DNA of 64,000 bases, from assembly GCA_002070505.1 (NCBI GenBank), contig MWDJ01000002.1, positions 1 through 64,000 on the forward strand. Reading direction: 5' to 3'. The position numbers and the translations under genes were made by a program. The notes beneath the pieces were generated by a model. The model made no database searches and was not told where the DNA came from. It worked only from the letters and a program-made list of their open reading frames with translations. Positions within the stretch are counted from its first letter, which is position 1; each line of letters starts with the position of its first letter. The stretch comes from Bacteroidetes bacterium ADurb.Bin145 (GTDB lineage: Bacteria > Bacteroidota > Bacteroidia > Bacteroidales > VadinHA17). Shown here one piece after another: positions 9,852-17,671 of this stretch.

Positions 9852-10835
9852 TCAGAGGTTTTCCCAATACCATTTCACTGCCTCCGACAGGCCTTCCCTT
9901 ATGTTATGGGTTGGCGAATAACCCAGAAGTATCCTTGCTTTATCTACCGATGCAAGCGAATGAGGTATGTCCCCTGCCCTTTCAGGACCATGTATTGGTT
10001 CTATCTTCAAAACATCCCTGTCAAATCTACCGGCCATTTCGCGAATGAGCTCAAATAACTGATTCAGATCGGTCCTTTCTCCATGGGCAACATTATAGAT
10101 CTGATTGATTGATTCCCGGTTCGTTGTAAGGGCAGCCAGATGATTTACCTGCAATACATTATCAATGTAGGTAAAATCGCGCGAATAGGTTCCGTCACCA
10201 TTTATTACCGGTGCCTCATGGTTCTTAAGCACCTTAAGGAACCTGGGAATAACGGCAGCATAAGCTCCGTCAGGATCCTGGCGCCTCCCGAAGACATTGA
10301 AATACCTTAATCCAATTGTATCAATCCCATAGATCTTCGAGAAATTATCAGCAAAAAGCTCATCTACAAATTTTGTTATACCATAGGGTGACAACGGTTT
10401 ACCTATCCTGTCCTCGACTTTTGGCAAGCCAGGATGATCACCATAAGTCGAACTGCTTGCAGCATAGATGAAACGCTTTATCCCGGCTTCTTTTGATGCA
10501 AAAAGCATCTTGACAAAACCACCGATGTTGACATCTGTGGAAGTAGCCGGATCTTTTATCGATCTCGGCACCGATCCGAGCGCAGCCTGGTGAAAGACAA
10601 TATCGATATCCTTTACGGCATTCAGGCAATCGTCATAATTCCTTATATCCCCTACTATCAGCTTAAACCCTGGATTATCTATGAACTCCCTGATATTCTC
10701 CCTTTTTCCTGTCGAGAAATTATCAAGACATACTACATAATTTCCTGAAGCAAGCAGCGACTCGACAAGGTTGGAACCAATAAAACCTGCCCCCCCAGTT
10801 ACAAGGACTTTAGCATTCCTGAGAATTCTTTCCAT
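9852..10835 (-). CDS. wbpP: UDP-N-acetylglucosamine C4 epimerase (WbpP/TviC-like SDR)
   Basis: This is an extended short-chain dehydrogenase/reductase of 327 residues. GGAGFIGSNL near residue 15 binds NAD. The catalytic residues lie in AASSSTYGD and SPYGITKF (YxxxK). The stretches HQAALGSVPRSI, GKPLSPYG and RYFNVFGRRQDPDGAYAAVIP are close to WbpP and TviC, enzymes that interconvert UDP-GlcNAc and UDP-GalNAc, better than they are to GalE. It therefore probably supplies UDP-GalNAc, or the uronate form, to the locus. It starts at an ATG about 65 nt downstream of wecB and is followed 36 nt later by the flippase. Confidence 0.87.
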   Translation of the reverse strand: MERILRNAKVLVTGGAGFIGSNLVESLLASGNYVVCLDNFSTGKRENIREFIDNPGFKLIVGDIRNYDDCLNAVKDIDIVFHQAALGSVPRSIKDPATSTDVNIGGFVKMLFASKEAGIKRFIYAASSSTYGDHPGLPKVEDRIGKPLSPYGITKFVDELFADNFSKIYGIDTIGLRYFNVFGRRQDPDGAYAAVIPRFLKVLKNHEAPVINGDGTYSRDFTYIDNVLQVNHLAALTTNRESINQIYNVAHGERTDLNQLFELIREMAGRFDRDVLKIEPIHGPERAGDIPHSLASVDKARILLGYSPTHNIREGLSEAVKWYWENL

Positions 10836-10899
10836 AACCTGACTGCCATTATGTGCATTTATAAATAAACAAGACCCTTATTTCAGAAATTTCAGAACA

Positions 10900-12060
10900 T
10901 TATGATTCAAACATCATAAGTATCTCATTAAGAATAAATTCAGCGGCTTTACCATTCCCATAGAAACCCGGATAATCAAAATTCAGATCATCTTTAATGA
11001 AACGGTTAAATTCAATTCTGATCTTTTCCTGATCAGCATCAACAAGAACAGCAGTACCGTTGTTTACAAGCTCTATCCATTCAGTCTCCTTTCTGAGAAC
11101 AAGACAGGGCTTCCGGAAGAAATGAGATTCCTTCTGAACACCGCCTGAGTCTGTTATTATCATCTTTGCTGTTTTCTCAAGGATCGTCATTTCAAGGAAA
11201 GAGACCGGTGGAATTATCTTTACAAATTCACAATTGTACAGATCATTGCAGAATGGTTCCAGATGCATCTTCAGGGAATTTGTTGTTCTTGGATGAAGTG
11301 GCATCACAAATCTGATCGAATGCTCTTCAGCCAGTGATTTGAGTGTTGACAGAATAGTTTCTAACCTTTTAATATTGTCGGTATTTATATCCCTGTGTAT
11401 TGTGGTAAGAATGTAATTATCGCGTGTTACACCGAGATCATCCAGAAATGAGGCTTTCTTCTTTTCAGCCAGCTCTGCAAAGAAGAGGGTATTATCATAC
11501 ATTATATCTCCTGTAAGGTAGATCTTCGGATTATCAACTGTATAAGGAGGTGAGTTCTCTGGTCTGAAGCCTTCGCGCATCAGGTTTTTAAATGCATCGT
11601 TTGTCGGTGCAAAAAGAAGCGTTGATGCATGGTCGCTGACTATCCTGTTAAGCTCTTCAGGCATTATCTTGTTGAATGATCTCAGTCCTGCTTCAATATG
11701 GATGACCGGGAAATGAAGCTTAACTGCTGCCAGAGCGCCGGCAAGTGTTGAATTAGTATCACCGTATAAGACCACACAATCAGGCTTTTCAGAGAGGAGA
11801 ACCTCTTCTATGCCTGTGATCATCATTGATGTTTGCCTTCCATGGCTTGAAGAGCCGACTCCAAGGTTATAATCAGGTTTGTGAATTTCAAGCTCATCAA
11901 AGAAGACATCCGACAGCTCTTTATCATAATGCTGCCCGGTATGTATAGTGAGTTCGGTTATTCTGTCGGAGAAATGAAGGCGTATAGCTCTGCTTATTGC
12001 CGAAGCTTTGATTATCTGAGGTCTTGCTCCTACAATATTAATAAGTTTTATCTCTGGCAT
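10900..12060 (-). CDS. wecB: UDP-N-acetylglucosamine 2-epimerase (non-hydrolysing)
   Basis: This 386-residue GT-B fold epimerase should convert UDP-GlcNAc to UDP-ManNAc. Visible family motifs include HTGQHYDKELSD near residue 42, GDTNSTLAGALAA, HIEAGLRSFN followed by MPEELNRIVSDHAS, and the UDP-binding DSGGVQKES near residue 305. It is the first gene of the polysaccharide operon and starts at an ATG about 20 nt downstream of a good -7 element. No UDP-ManNAc dehydrogenase (wecC) is present in the window, so ManNAc may be used as such or oxidised by an enzyme encoded elsewhere. Confidence 0.9.
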   Translation of the reverse strand: MPEIKLINIVGARPQIIKASAISRAIRLHFSDRITELTIHTGQHYDKELSDVFFDELEIHKPDYNLGVGSSSHGRQTSMMITGIEEVLLSEKPDCVVLYGDTNSTLAGALAAVKLHFPVIHIEAGLRSFNKIMPEELNRIVSDHASTLLFAPTNDAFKNLMREGFRPENSPPYTVDNPKIYLTGDIMYDNTLFFAELAEKKKASFLDDLGVTRDNYILTTIHRDINTDNIKRLETILSTLKSLAEEHSIRFVMPLHPRTTNSLKMHLEPFCNDLYNCEFVKIIPPVSFLEMTILEKTAKMIITDSGGVQKESHFFRKPCLVLRKETEWIELVNNGTAVLVDADQEKIRIEFNRFIKDDLNFDYPGFYGNGKAAEFILNEILMMFES

Positions 12061-12079
12061 TTTTACAGTTTCAGGAGCT

Positions 12080-12087
12080 CAAAGTTA
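12080..12087 (-). promoter_or_regulatory. -7 promoter element of the polysaccharide operon
   Basis: On the minus strand this site reads TAACTTTG, a full match to the Bacteroidota -7 consensus TAnnTTTG. Transcription would begin about seven bases downstream, leaving a leader of roughly 14 nt before the wecB ATG. No good -33 TTTG box is visible at the expected distance. Confidence 0.5.
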
Positions 12088-12113
12088 GCAAAATATCTAA
12101 ATAATGAATAAAA

Positions 12114-12134
12114 CCCTGCACCCTGCACCTTCTA
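12114..12134. repeat. 7-bp tandem array abutting the rny stop codon
   Basis: Three adjoining heptamers are present on the plus strand: two exact copies of CCCTGCA and a diverged CCTTCTA. Read along rny on the minus strand, the array begins directly after the TAG stop (units GTAGAAG, GTGCAGG, GTGCAGG). It sits between convergently placed elements, the 3' end of rny and the polysaccharide operon promoter. Confidence 0.6.
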
Positions 12135-12135
12135 C

Positions 12136-13701
12136 CTATTTCGCGTAGTTGACTGCTCTTGTTTCTCGTATAACAGTTATCTTGATCTGTCCCGGATATG
12201 TCATCTCATTCTGGATCTTACGGGCGATCTCAAAGGATAATCCTTCAGCTTCCTTATCAGTTACTTTTTCTGCACCGACAATAACGCGAAGTTCGCGTCC
12301 GGCCTGAATGGCGTATGTCTTCATAACACCCGGGTACTGGAGAGCAAGCGATTCCAGTTCCTTCAATCTCTTGATGTAAGATTCAACAACTTCGCGGCGA
12401 GCTCCGGGACGTGCTCCTGATATTGCATCGCAAACCTGAACGATCGGTGCAATTAGTGTTGTCATCTCAGTCTCATCATGATGAGAACCGATAGCGTTGC
12501 AAATCTCGGGTTTCTCCTTGAATTTTTCGGCGATCTTCATGCCCAGGATAGCATGCGGCAGTTCGGGTTCATCATCAGGCACTTTACCAATGTCGTGAAG
12601 AAGACCTGCTCTTTTTGCTAGCTTGGGATTCAGTCCGAGTTCAGCAGCCATTATCGAAGCCAGGTTAGCTACCTCGCGTGAGTGCATAAGCAGATTCTGT
12701 CCATATGACGACCTGTATTTCATTTTGCCAACCATCCTGATCAGCTCAGGATGCAATCCATGAATACCCAGGTCTATTGCAGTTCTCTTACCGATTTCAA
12801 GGATTTCATCTTCAACCTGTTTCTTTGTTTTTTCAACAATCTCCTCAATTCTTGCCGGATGTATTCTTCCATCAGTAACCAGCTGGTGCAATGCAAGACG
12901 GGCTATTTCTCTTCTTACAGGGTCGAAAGCAGAAAGTACTATGGCTTCAGGAGTATCGTCGACAATTATTTCCACCCCTGTTGCAGCTTCAAGAGCCCGT
13001 ATATTACGTCCCTCACGTCCGATTATTCTTCCCTTCATCTCATCTGATTCAATATGGAAGACTGTTACAGCATTCTCGATGGCATTTTCAGCAGCAACCC
13101 GCTGTATTGTCTGTACAACAATCCGTTTTGCTTCCTTATTTGCCGTCATCTTGGCTTCATCAAGTATCTCATTTATATATGACATAGCCCCTGTTTTTGC
13201 TTCTTCTTTAAGGGATTCTATAAGATGATTCCTGGCTTCCTCTGCCGATAAGCCTGATATTGCTTCAAGCTTCTCGACCTCCTGGCGGTGAAGCTTCGAT
13301 AGTTCCTCATTTTTCTTTTCAACAAGTTCAAGCTGGCTTGTAAGGTTTTCCCGTATGGCATCAGCTTCATTTTTCTTACGCTGTGATTCTTCAAGTTTCT
13401 GTGACAGAGTAATTTCCTTTTGTTTTATCCTGTTCTCAGCCTGAGCTATCCTCATGTTTTTTTCATTGATAACCTTCTCATGCTCGCTTTTCAACTGCAG
13501 GAATCTTTCCTTTGCCTGAAGGATTTTTTCTTTTCTTATCACTTCAGCTTCAGCCTCAGCTTCATTTATTATTTTACGGCTCTTGCTTTTAAGTGCTTTC
13601 TGCCAGATCAAATAAGAGCTGGCAAAGCCTAGAACAAGAGACGCAGCGCAAAATGCAATTATCAATCCTGTGCCTGGTGCTCCGATTATTAGTGTCATCA
13701 T
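12136..13701 (-). CDS. rny: ribonuclease Y
   Basis: This is a membrane-anchored endoribonuclease that starts mRNA decay, 521 residues, the normal family length. One N-terminal transmembrane segment (about 8-32) is followed by a long charged coiled coil (about 38-200). A KH domain follows with [15 protein letters not shown], and then an HD phosphohydrolase domain with [12 protein letters not shown] and [11 protein letters not shown] carrying the metal-binding His-Asp. The C-terminal segment ends in the conserved [17 protein letters not shown]. Two adjoining ATG codons (13701 and 13698) could serve as start. It lies downstream of zapA and the 6S-like RNA candidate. Confidence 0.96.
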   Translation of the reverse strand: MMTLIIGAPGTGLIIAFCAASLVLGFASSYLIWQKALKSKSRKIINEAEAEAEVIRKEKILQAKERFLQLKSEHEKVINEKNMRIAQAENRIKQKEITLSQKLEESQRKKNEADAIRENLTSQLELVEKKNEELSKLHRQEVEKLEAISGLSAEEARNHLIESLKEEAKTGAMSYINEILDEAKMTANKEAKRIVVQTIQRVAAENAIENAVTVFHIESDEMKGRIIGREGRNIRALEAATGVEIIVDDTPEAIVLSAFDPVRREIARLALHQLVTDGRIHPARIEEIVEKTKKQVEDEILEIGKRTAIDLGIHGLHPELIRMVGKMKYRSSYGQNLLMHSREVANLASIMAAELGLNPKLAKRAGLLHDIGKVPDDEPELPHAILGMKIAEKFKEKPEICNAIGSHHDETEMTTLIAPIVQVCDAISGARPGARREVVESYIKRLKELESLALQYPGVMKTYAIQAGRELRVIVGAEKVTDKEAEGLSFEIARKIQNEMTYPGQIKITVIRETRAVNYAK

Positions 13702-13727
13702 ATATATATATTAGTAAAATGTTTATA

Positions 13728-13950
13728 AATAAAAACCCGCAAAGTTCCTCCAGATTTTATAAAACCCCAATCATTCATGGTTGGTGCTACTAATTCATTT
13801 CGAACTTCCACTGTTCCGCCAGTAGGCGGAAGCCCTACTTCCCGATAAAATCGGGACGGGATGCGGCCTGTTCTTGACGAACTAAGGATTGCTCCAAAGT
13901 TTTAACTGTTGAGTTTCAAAAATGAATGAAGAAACAATGCGGGCAATTTC
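13728..13950 (-). ncRNA. ssrS: candidate 6S RNA between zapA and rny
   Basis: The 270-nt gap between zapA and rny has no ORF but folds as a long rod on the minus strand. The outer stem pairs CCCGCA (13943-13938) with TGCGGG (13741-13736). A second stem pairs TCATTCAT (13929-13922) with ATGAATGA (13778-13771), and a third pairs TTAGTTC (13885-13879) with GAATTAG (13796-13790) using two wobbles. The large asymmetric bubble between stems two and three resembles the open-promoter mimic of 6S RNA, and two strong hairpins close the apex. A T-rich stretch follows the 3' arm. Location beside zapA is the known position of ssrS in many bacteria. The assignment is inferred from structure and synteny. 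Confidence 0.6.
13814..13856. repeat. two adjacent palindromic hairpins inside the 6S-like RNA
   Basis: TTCCGCC/GGCGGAA (13814-13831, 4-nt loop) and TCCCGAT/ATCGGGA (13840-13856, 3-nt loop) are perfect hairpins. Both motifs resemble short palindromes that recur in intergenic DNA of Bacteroidota, so the apical part of the RNA may be an inserted repeat rather than ancestral 6S sequence. Confidence 0.6.
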
Positions 13951-13972
13951 TTTGCTATTTAAAAGAACGCTG

Positions 13973-14266
13973 TTACTCTTTTGTCTCAAGAACTGAATCG
14001 ATCTTAAGAATCAGTTCTTTAATGGCATCCGGTAAATAATCATTCTCCAGTTTCTCCTCCTCTTCTGTGAGTTTTATCACATACTGGAGTGCAGCCATCG
14101 CCAGAAAATCCTGAACATCCTTATCACTGTACCTCTGCTTGTATTGCAGAACCTTCTCATTGATCATTCTGGCAGCTTTCCTGATCTTCTCTTCATTTTC
14201 CCGTTCCACTTTCAATGGATAATACCTGTCCGCTACATTTACCCTGATCGAAAGCTTATCATCCAT
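13973..14266 (-). CDS. zapA: cell division protein ZapA
   Basis: This is a 97-residue FtsZ-binding protein that promotes Z-ring assembly. The N-terminal half (LSIRVNVADRYYPLKVE...EEKIRKAARMINEKV) has the beta-strand plus helix head of ZapA. The C-terminal half is a predicted long helix (LAMAALQYVIKLTEEEEKLE) that forms the tetramer-building coiled coil. It starts at an ATG nine bases after the small coiled-coil gene, and both share the promoter at 14586-14616. The order coiled-coil protein, zapA, 6S-like RNA, rny resembles that in other Bacteroidota. Confidence 0.85.
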   Translation of the reverse strand: MDDKLSIRVNVADRYYPLKVERENEEKIRKAARMINEKVLQYKQRYSDKDVQDFLAMAALQYVIKLTEEEEKLENDYLPDAIKELILKIDSVLETKE

Positions 14267-14275
14267 TGGTATATT

Positions 14276-14569
14276 TTATCTGTTTAAAAGAGCAACACAT
14301 CTGTCAATTTCCCGCACTAATTCTGTTATCTTCTTCCTTGCTTCCACCGCATGTTCACCATCTCCCAACAGTGCTCCTGATAATTTTATCCTTTCGTATC
14401 TGTTTTCCAGTTCTTTAATTCTGGCATCGCGTTCCTGAAGCTGCTTCCTTACTGCTTCATTCACGGATCTCAGATTCATACATTCGGTTTTCAGTTCATT
14501 ATATCTGTTAAACAATTCATCAAGCTTTCTGTTCAGAATTATTAATTCTTCATAAATCTGATCCGGCAT
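14276..14569 (-). CDS. small coiled-coil protein, ZapB-like
   Basis: This 97-residue protein is almost wholly a predicted coiled coil with heptad spacing (IYEELIILNRKLDELFNRY... and VRKQLQERDARIKELENRY). It has no signal peptide, membrane span or cysteine. It is the first gene of a two-gene operon with zapA, with nine bases between them. Its size, charge pattern and position suggest a ZapB-like partner that bridges ZapA to other divisome parts. This role is inferred from context, not from a sequence signature. Confidence 0.65.
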   Translation of the reverse strand: MPDQIYEELIILNRKLDELFNRYNELKTECMNLRSVNEAVRKQLQERDARIKELENRYERIKLSGALLGDGEHAVEARKKITELVREIDRCVALLNR

Positions 14570-14585
14570 GATATGAATCTTTCTA

Positions 14586-14616
14586 CAAAGTTAATCATTG
14601 TTGGTGATTTTTCAAA
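14586..14616 (-). promoter_or_regulatory. promoter of the coiled-coil/zapA operon
   Basis: On the minus strand this is TTTG, exactly 19 bases, then TAACTTTG, a full match to the Bacteroidota sigma-A consensus. Transcription should start near 14580, leaving a leader of about ten bases before the ATG at 14569. It is back to back with the promoter at 14633. Confidence 0.7.
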
Positions 14617-14632
14617 AAAATGGCTTAAATAG

Positions 14633-14663
14633 TTTGCCTATATGACCGGGAAGTATAGTTTTG
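14633..14663 (+). promoter_or_regulatory. promoter of the M23 peptidase gene
   Basis: TTTG (14633-14636), 19 bases, then TAGTTTTG (14656-14663) match the consensus in full. The predicted start near 14670 gives a leader of about 22 nt before the ATG at 14692. Its -33 box is only 16 bp from that of the divergent zapA promoter, so the two promoters may influence each other. Confidence 0.7.
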
Positions 14664-14691
14664 CAGGTTAGTTGAACATAATCCGATATTA

Positions 14692-16413
14692 ATGATTTTT
14701 AGCCGTTTTTTAATAACCAGCCTATTAATATTCAGCATATTCAATGACGATTCTAAGGACAGGATAACATTCATCTCACCGGTAAAAATACCACTTGCCC
14801 TTTCAGCTACTTTCGGAGAACTGAGGAGCGATCATTACCATTCAGGTCTGGATATCAAGACCCAGGGGGTCACCGGCAAAGAGGTTGTCGCAGCTGCCGA
14901 CGGTTATGTCTATAGAATAAGCATATCGCCTGGAGGATTCGGCAGGGCGCTCTATCTCAGGCATCCTTCAGGGTATTCAACTGTATATGGACATCTCGAC
15001 AGATTCATCCCGGAAATTGAGGATTATATAATACAGCAGCAATATGAAAAGAAAAGCTTTACCGTGACTATTTTCCCTCCGAAAGACAAATTCGTTCTGA
15101 AACAGGGGGATCTGATAGCTTTCTCAGGAAATTCAGGCAGCTCAGGAGGACCACATCTTCATTATGAGATAAGAAAATCAGACTCTGAGAATCCCATAAA
15201 TCCTCTGCACTTTGAATTTGGTGCCAGTGACGATATTAAACCAATTATCGAAAGACTGGTTGTTTATCCTATAAACAGATATTCCCTTATCAATGGCGAG
15301 AACAAACCCAGAAAGATTAATGTAGCAGGAGGTAACGGTAATTATTATGTTCCATCGGGTAATGATATTACTATAAGCGGTCTGGCCGGTTTTGGAATTA
15401 AATCATATGATCTTCTCAACGACAGTTACAACAAATGTTCAGTATACTCAATTGAACTTAAGATTGACAGCATTACTCATTTAAGGTATGTGATGGATGA
15501 ATTCTCATTCAACGATAGCAAATATATAAACAGCCACATCGACTATGAGACATACGTAAAAGAAAATTCATTCATCGAGAGAGCCTACATACTACCGAAT
15601 GATAAGCTAAATGTGTACAGTGACGTCATCAACAGGGGTATATTTAATTTCAGCGATGGAAGGAAACACCATATAGAGATTATTCTTTCTGATGCTCACG
15701 GAAATATATCTTCCCTCGTTTTCGGTGTACAGGGCATGCGGTCGGGAGAGAATATCATTGCACCTGAAGAGAATAATAAGTTAAAAATGCCTTATAACAG
15801 GTCAAACAGGTTCAGGGCTGAAAACGTAACAATTTCGATTCCTGCAGGATCATTATACGACACGATAGCATTTGAATATACGAAAGAGGCTGGCCTAGCA
15901 GGGATGTATTCTGACATTCACAATGTTCACAACATATATACTCCTCTGCATAAGCCATTTACGATATCAATAAAGCCTTCCTTCATTCCTGAAGGCAGGG
16001 AGTCAAAGCTTCTGGTAGTTCAGCTAAGCAAAGATCTCAGCAAAAAAAGTCCGCTTAACAGCACCTGGGCTGAAGGTTATGTTACTGCTGAATCTCCTGT
16101 TTTTGGTAAATTCTGCATCAGTATTGATACAATTCCACCTTCAATCAATACAAACGGATTTGGACCCGGGTCGGATCTGACCGGTAGATCTGAGTTAAGG
16201 ATCAGGATAACTGATGATTTGTCGGGTATCAAAACATACGAACCATCAATCGATGGTAAATGGGCCTTGTTCGACTATGACCAGAAGAATAACGTTTTGA
16301 TTTATAAATTTGATCCTAAGCGCATTGAACGGAATTCCGATCATCTCCTTGAACTCAGGGTGACTGACAACAGAGGGAACCAGAATGTCTATGCCGGAGG
16401 GTTCAGATGGTAA
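14692..16413 (+). CDS. M23-family peptidoglycan endopeptidase, secreted
   Basis: This 573-residue protein has an N-terminal signal-like hydrophobic stretch and a LytM/M23 domain. The zinc ligands are visible as H50-x3-D54 (in HYHSGLD) and H155-x-H157 (in PHLHYE). An insertion of about 25 residues before SFSGNSG-like sequence is common in the Bacteroidota version. The remaining 400 residues are beta-rich with Ser/Thr-rich loops and a late DDLSGIK segment of Ig-like character; their function is unknown. It would cleave peptide cross-links of peptidoglycan in the periplasm. The gene is convergent with the nucleotidyltransferase gene, with only four bases between the stops. Confidence 0.88.
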   Translation: MIFSRFLITSLLIFSIFNDDSKDRITFISPVKIPLALSATFGELRSDHYHSGLDIKTQGVTGKEVVAAADGYVYRISISPGGFGRALYLRHPSGYSTVYGHLDRFIPEIEDYIIQQQYEKKSFTVTIFPPKDKFVLKQGDLIAFSGNSGSSGGPHLHYEIRKSDSENPINPLHFEFGASDDIKPIIERLVVYPINRYSLINGENKPRKINVAGGNGNYYVPSGNDITISGLAGFGIKSYDLLNDSYNKCSVYSIELKIDSITHLRYVMDEFSFNDSKYINSHIDYETYVKENSFIERAYILPNDKLNVYSDVINRGIFNFSDGRKHHIEIILSDAHGNISSLVFGVQGMRSGENIIAPEENNKLKMPYNRSNRFRAENVTISIPAGSLYDTIAFEYTKEAGLAGMYSDIHNVHNIYTPLHKPFTISIKPSFIPEGRESKLLVVQLSKDLSKKSPLNSTWAEGYVTAESPVFGKFCISIDTIPPSINTNGFGPGSDLTGRSELRIRITDDLSGIKTYEPSIDGKWALFDYDQKNNVLIYKFDPKRIERNSDHLLELRVTDNRGNQNVYAGGFRW

Positions 16414-16417
16414 TATT

Positions 16418-17317
16418 TCAATAAATCCTTGCCGGGTATACTCCCCGCCTTATCATTTTCTTGATATTCTCAACAACATGCGGCTTATCTTCGCGGTAAG
16501 TTACGCCGAACCATTTCTCATTGCTCATCAGAACTTTGATACGGATAGTGCCGTTTTTTACGAATTTATCAAGAGATGTAGGTATATCGAGTTCTGCCTT
16601 GAGATCCATCCCTTTATTATTGATGAACTCCCTGAATTCTTTCCTGAGATAGTCATAGCATGAGGGTTTGAATCCGAAAAGGTTCATTGATACGATCTCA
16701 TTGCCTGTAAAAAGAAGGTCATGGCCGTCAGGGCCCGGCGCCTTGGCTCCGCCATTTATCTTCTCGATCTGCCTTGTCTCAACAATATGCTGCAGAAGTC
16801 CGTCCTGTCCCACTTTACATACTCCCCGGTTGACATGTCCGTGATCCGACAGGGTATTTCCAAGCTTATAACCAACTATGCTGTAACAATCAGGGTCTTT
16901 ATCATTCGTAAGGAAATCATACAGGATCCTGAAAGATTCAACGCCATAATAATCATCGGCATTTATTACCCCAAAGGGTTCCTTTATCTTATTTTCAGTA
17001 ACCAGAATGGCATGGCTTGTCCCCCATGGTTTGGCCCTCTCCGGTGAAACCTTCACACCTTCAGGCAGATTGGTTATTTCCTGGAATACATAATCAACCT
17101 CAATTTTACCCTGAAGCTTTTCTACAAACCTTTCCTTAACCTGATCTTCAATGTCCCGCCTGATAACAAATACAATTTTTCCGAATCCTGCCCGAATTGC
17201 ATCATATATCGAATAGTCAATGATTGTTTCACCTGCAGGACCAACTTCATCAAGTTGTTTGTTACCGCCATATCGGCTTCCCATTCCGGCTGCCAGAACT
17301 AAAATTGAAGGTTTCAT
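16418..17317 (-). CDS. sugar-phosphate nucleotidyltransferase family protein
   Basis: This is a protein of about 299 residues with the N-terminal nucleotide-binding signature ILVLAAGMGSRYGG, typical of NTP_transferase enzymes that make NDP-sugars. VINADDYYG carries the metal-binding Asp, and the rest is a single alpha/beta domain without the left-handed helix of GlmU. I prefer the ATG at 17317, which begins MKPSILVLAAG; an upstream start would add eight poorly conserved residues. It belongs to a Bacteroidota subgroup whose substrate I do not recognise. It lies apart from the polysaccharide locus and is convergent with the M23 gene. Confidence 0.78.
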   Translation of the reverse strand: MKPSILVLAAGMGSRYGGNKQLDEVGPAGETIIDYSIYDAIRAGFGKIVFVIRRDIEDQVKERFVEKLQGKIEVDYVFQEITNLPEGVKVSPERAKPWGTSHAILVTENKIKEPFGVINADDYYGVESFRILYDFLTNDKDPDCYSIVGYKLGNTLSDHGHVNRGVCKVGQDGLLQHIVETRQIEKINGGAKAPGPDGHDLLFTGNEIVSMNLFGFKPSCYDYLRKEFREFINNKGMDLKAELDIPTSLDKFVKNGTIRIKVLMSNEKWFGVTYREDKPHVVENIKKMIRRGVYPARIY

Positions 17318-17415
17318 TATCGTATGTTTAGTATTACGCAATAATACTGAAAAATCTGTAAATGTAATTGCAGGTGAGAATTTTTAATTTCAGAGATATG
17401 AGGAGAGAAGTAATT

Positions 17416-17541
17416 AGTGCCTAGAGTGCCTAGAGTGCCCAGAGTACTTAAAGTTAGAAAAAAGTTTCCGCCTTTTTCTATTGACCCCTGGAACTCTAAA
17501 AACTTTAAGTACTTGAAGTACTCTAAGTACTTTAAGTACTT
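17416..17541. repeat. 9-bp tandem arrays arranged as a large inverted repeat
   Basis: The left arm (17416-17455) holds nonamers related to AGTGCCTAG: two exact copies, then AGTGCCCAG and AGTACTTAA. The right arm (17502-17541) holds ACTTTAAGT-type nonamers, the reverse complement of the end of the left arm. Together they could form an imperfect hairpin around a 45-nt loop. The element fills the gap between two divergent genes. The rest of the 350-nt gap shows only the -7 box of the C69 gene. Confidence 0.75.
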
Positions 17542-17612
17542 CTTAATAGCTTTGATTTCATAATTATCCTTACAAATAGTAAAATATCACTATGAAATTT
17601 CCTTTGACTTTT

Positions 17613-17620
17613 TACCTTTG
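17613..17620 (+). promoter_or_regulatory. -7 element upstream of the C69 peptidase gene
   Basis: TACCTTTG matches TAnnTTTG in full and would start transcription near 17627, about 45 nt before the ATG. I see no TTTG box at the expected spacing. Confidence 0.45.
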
Positions 17621-17671
17621 TATCATTCAGTAAAATAATATTTATCAACTTAATACAATTAATTGATTATT

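Noticed and set aside
17416..17541. Inverted repeat as ends of an insertion sequence or MITE
   Set aside because: There is no transposase frame, no target duplication that I can see, and the arms are made of tandem nonamers.
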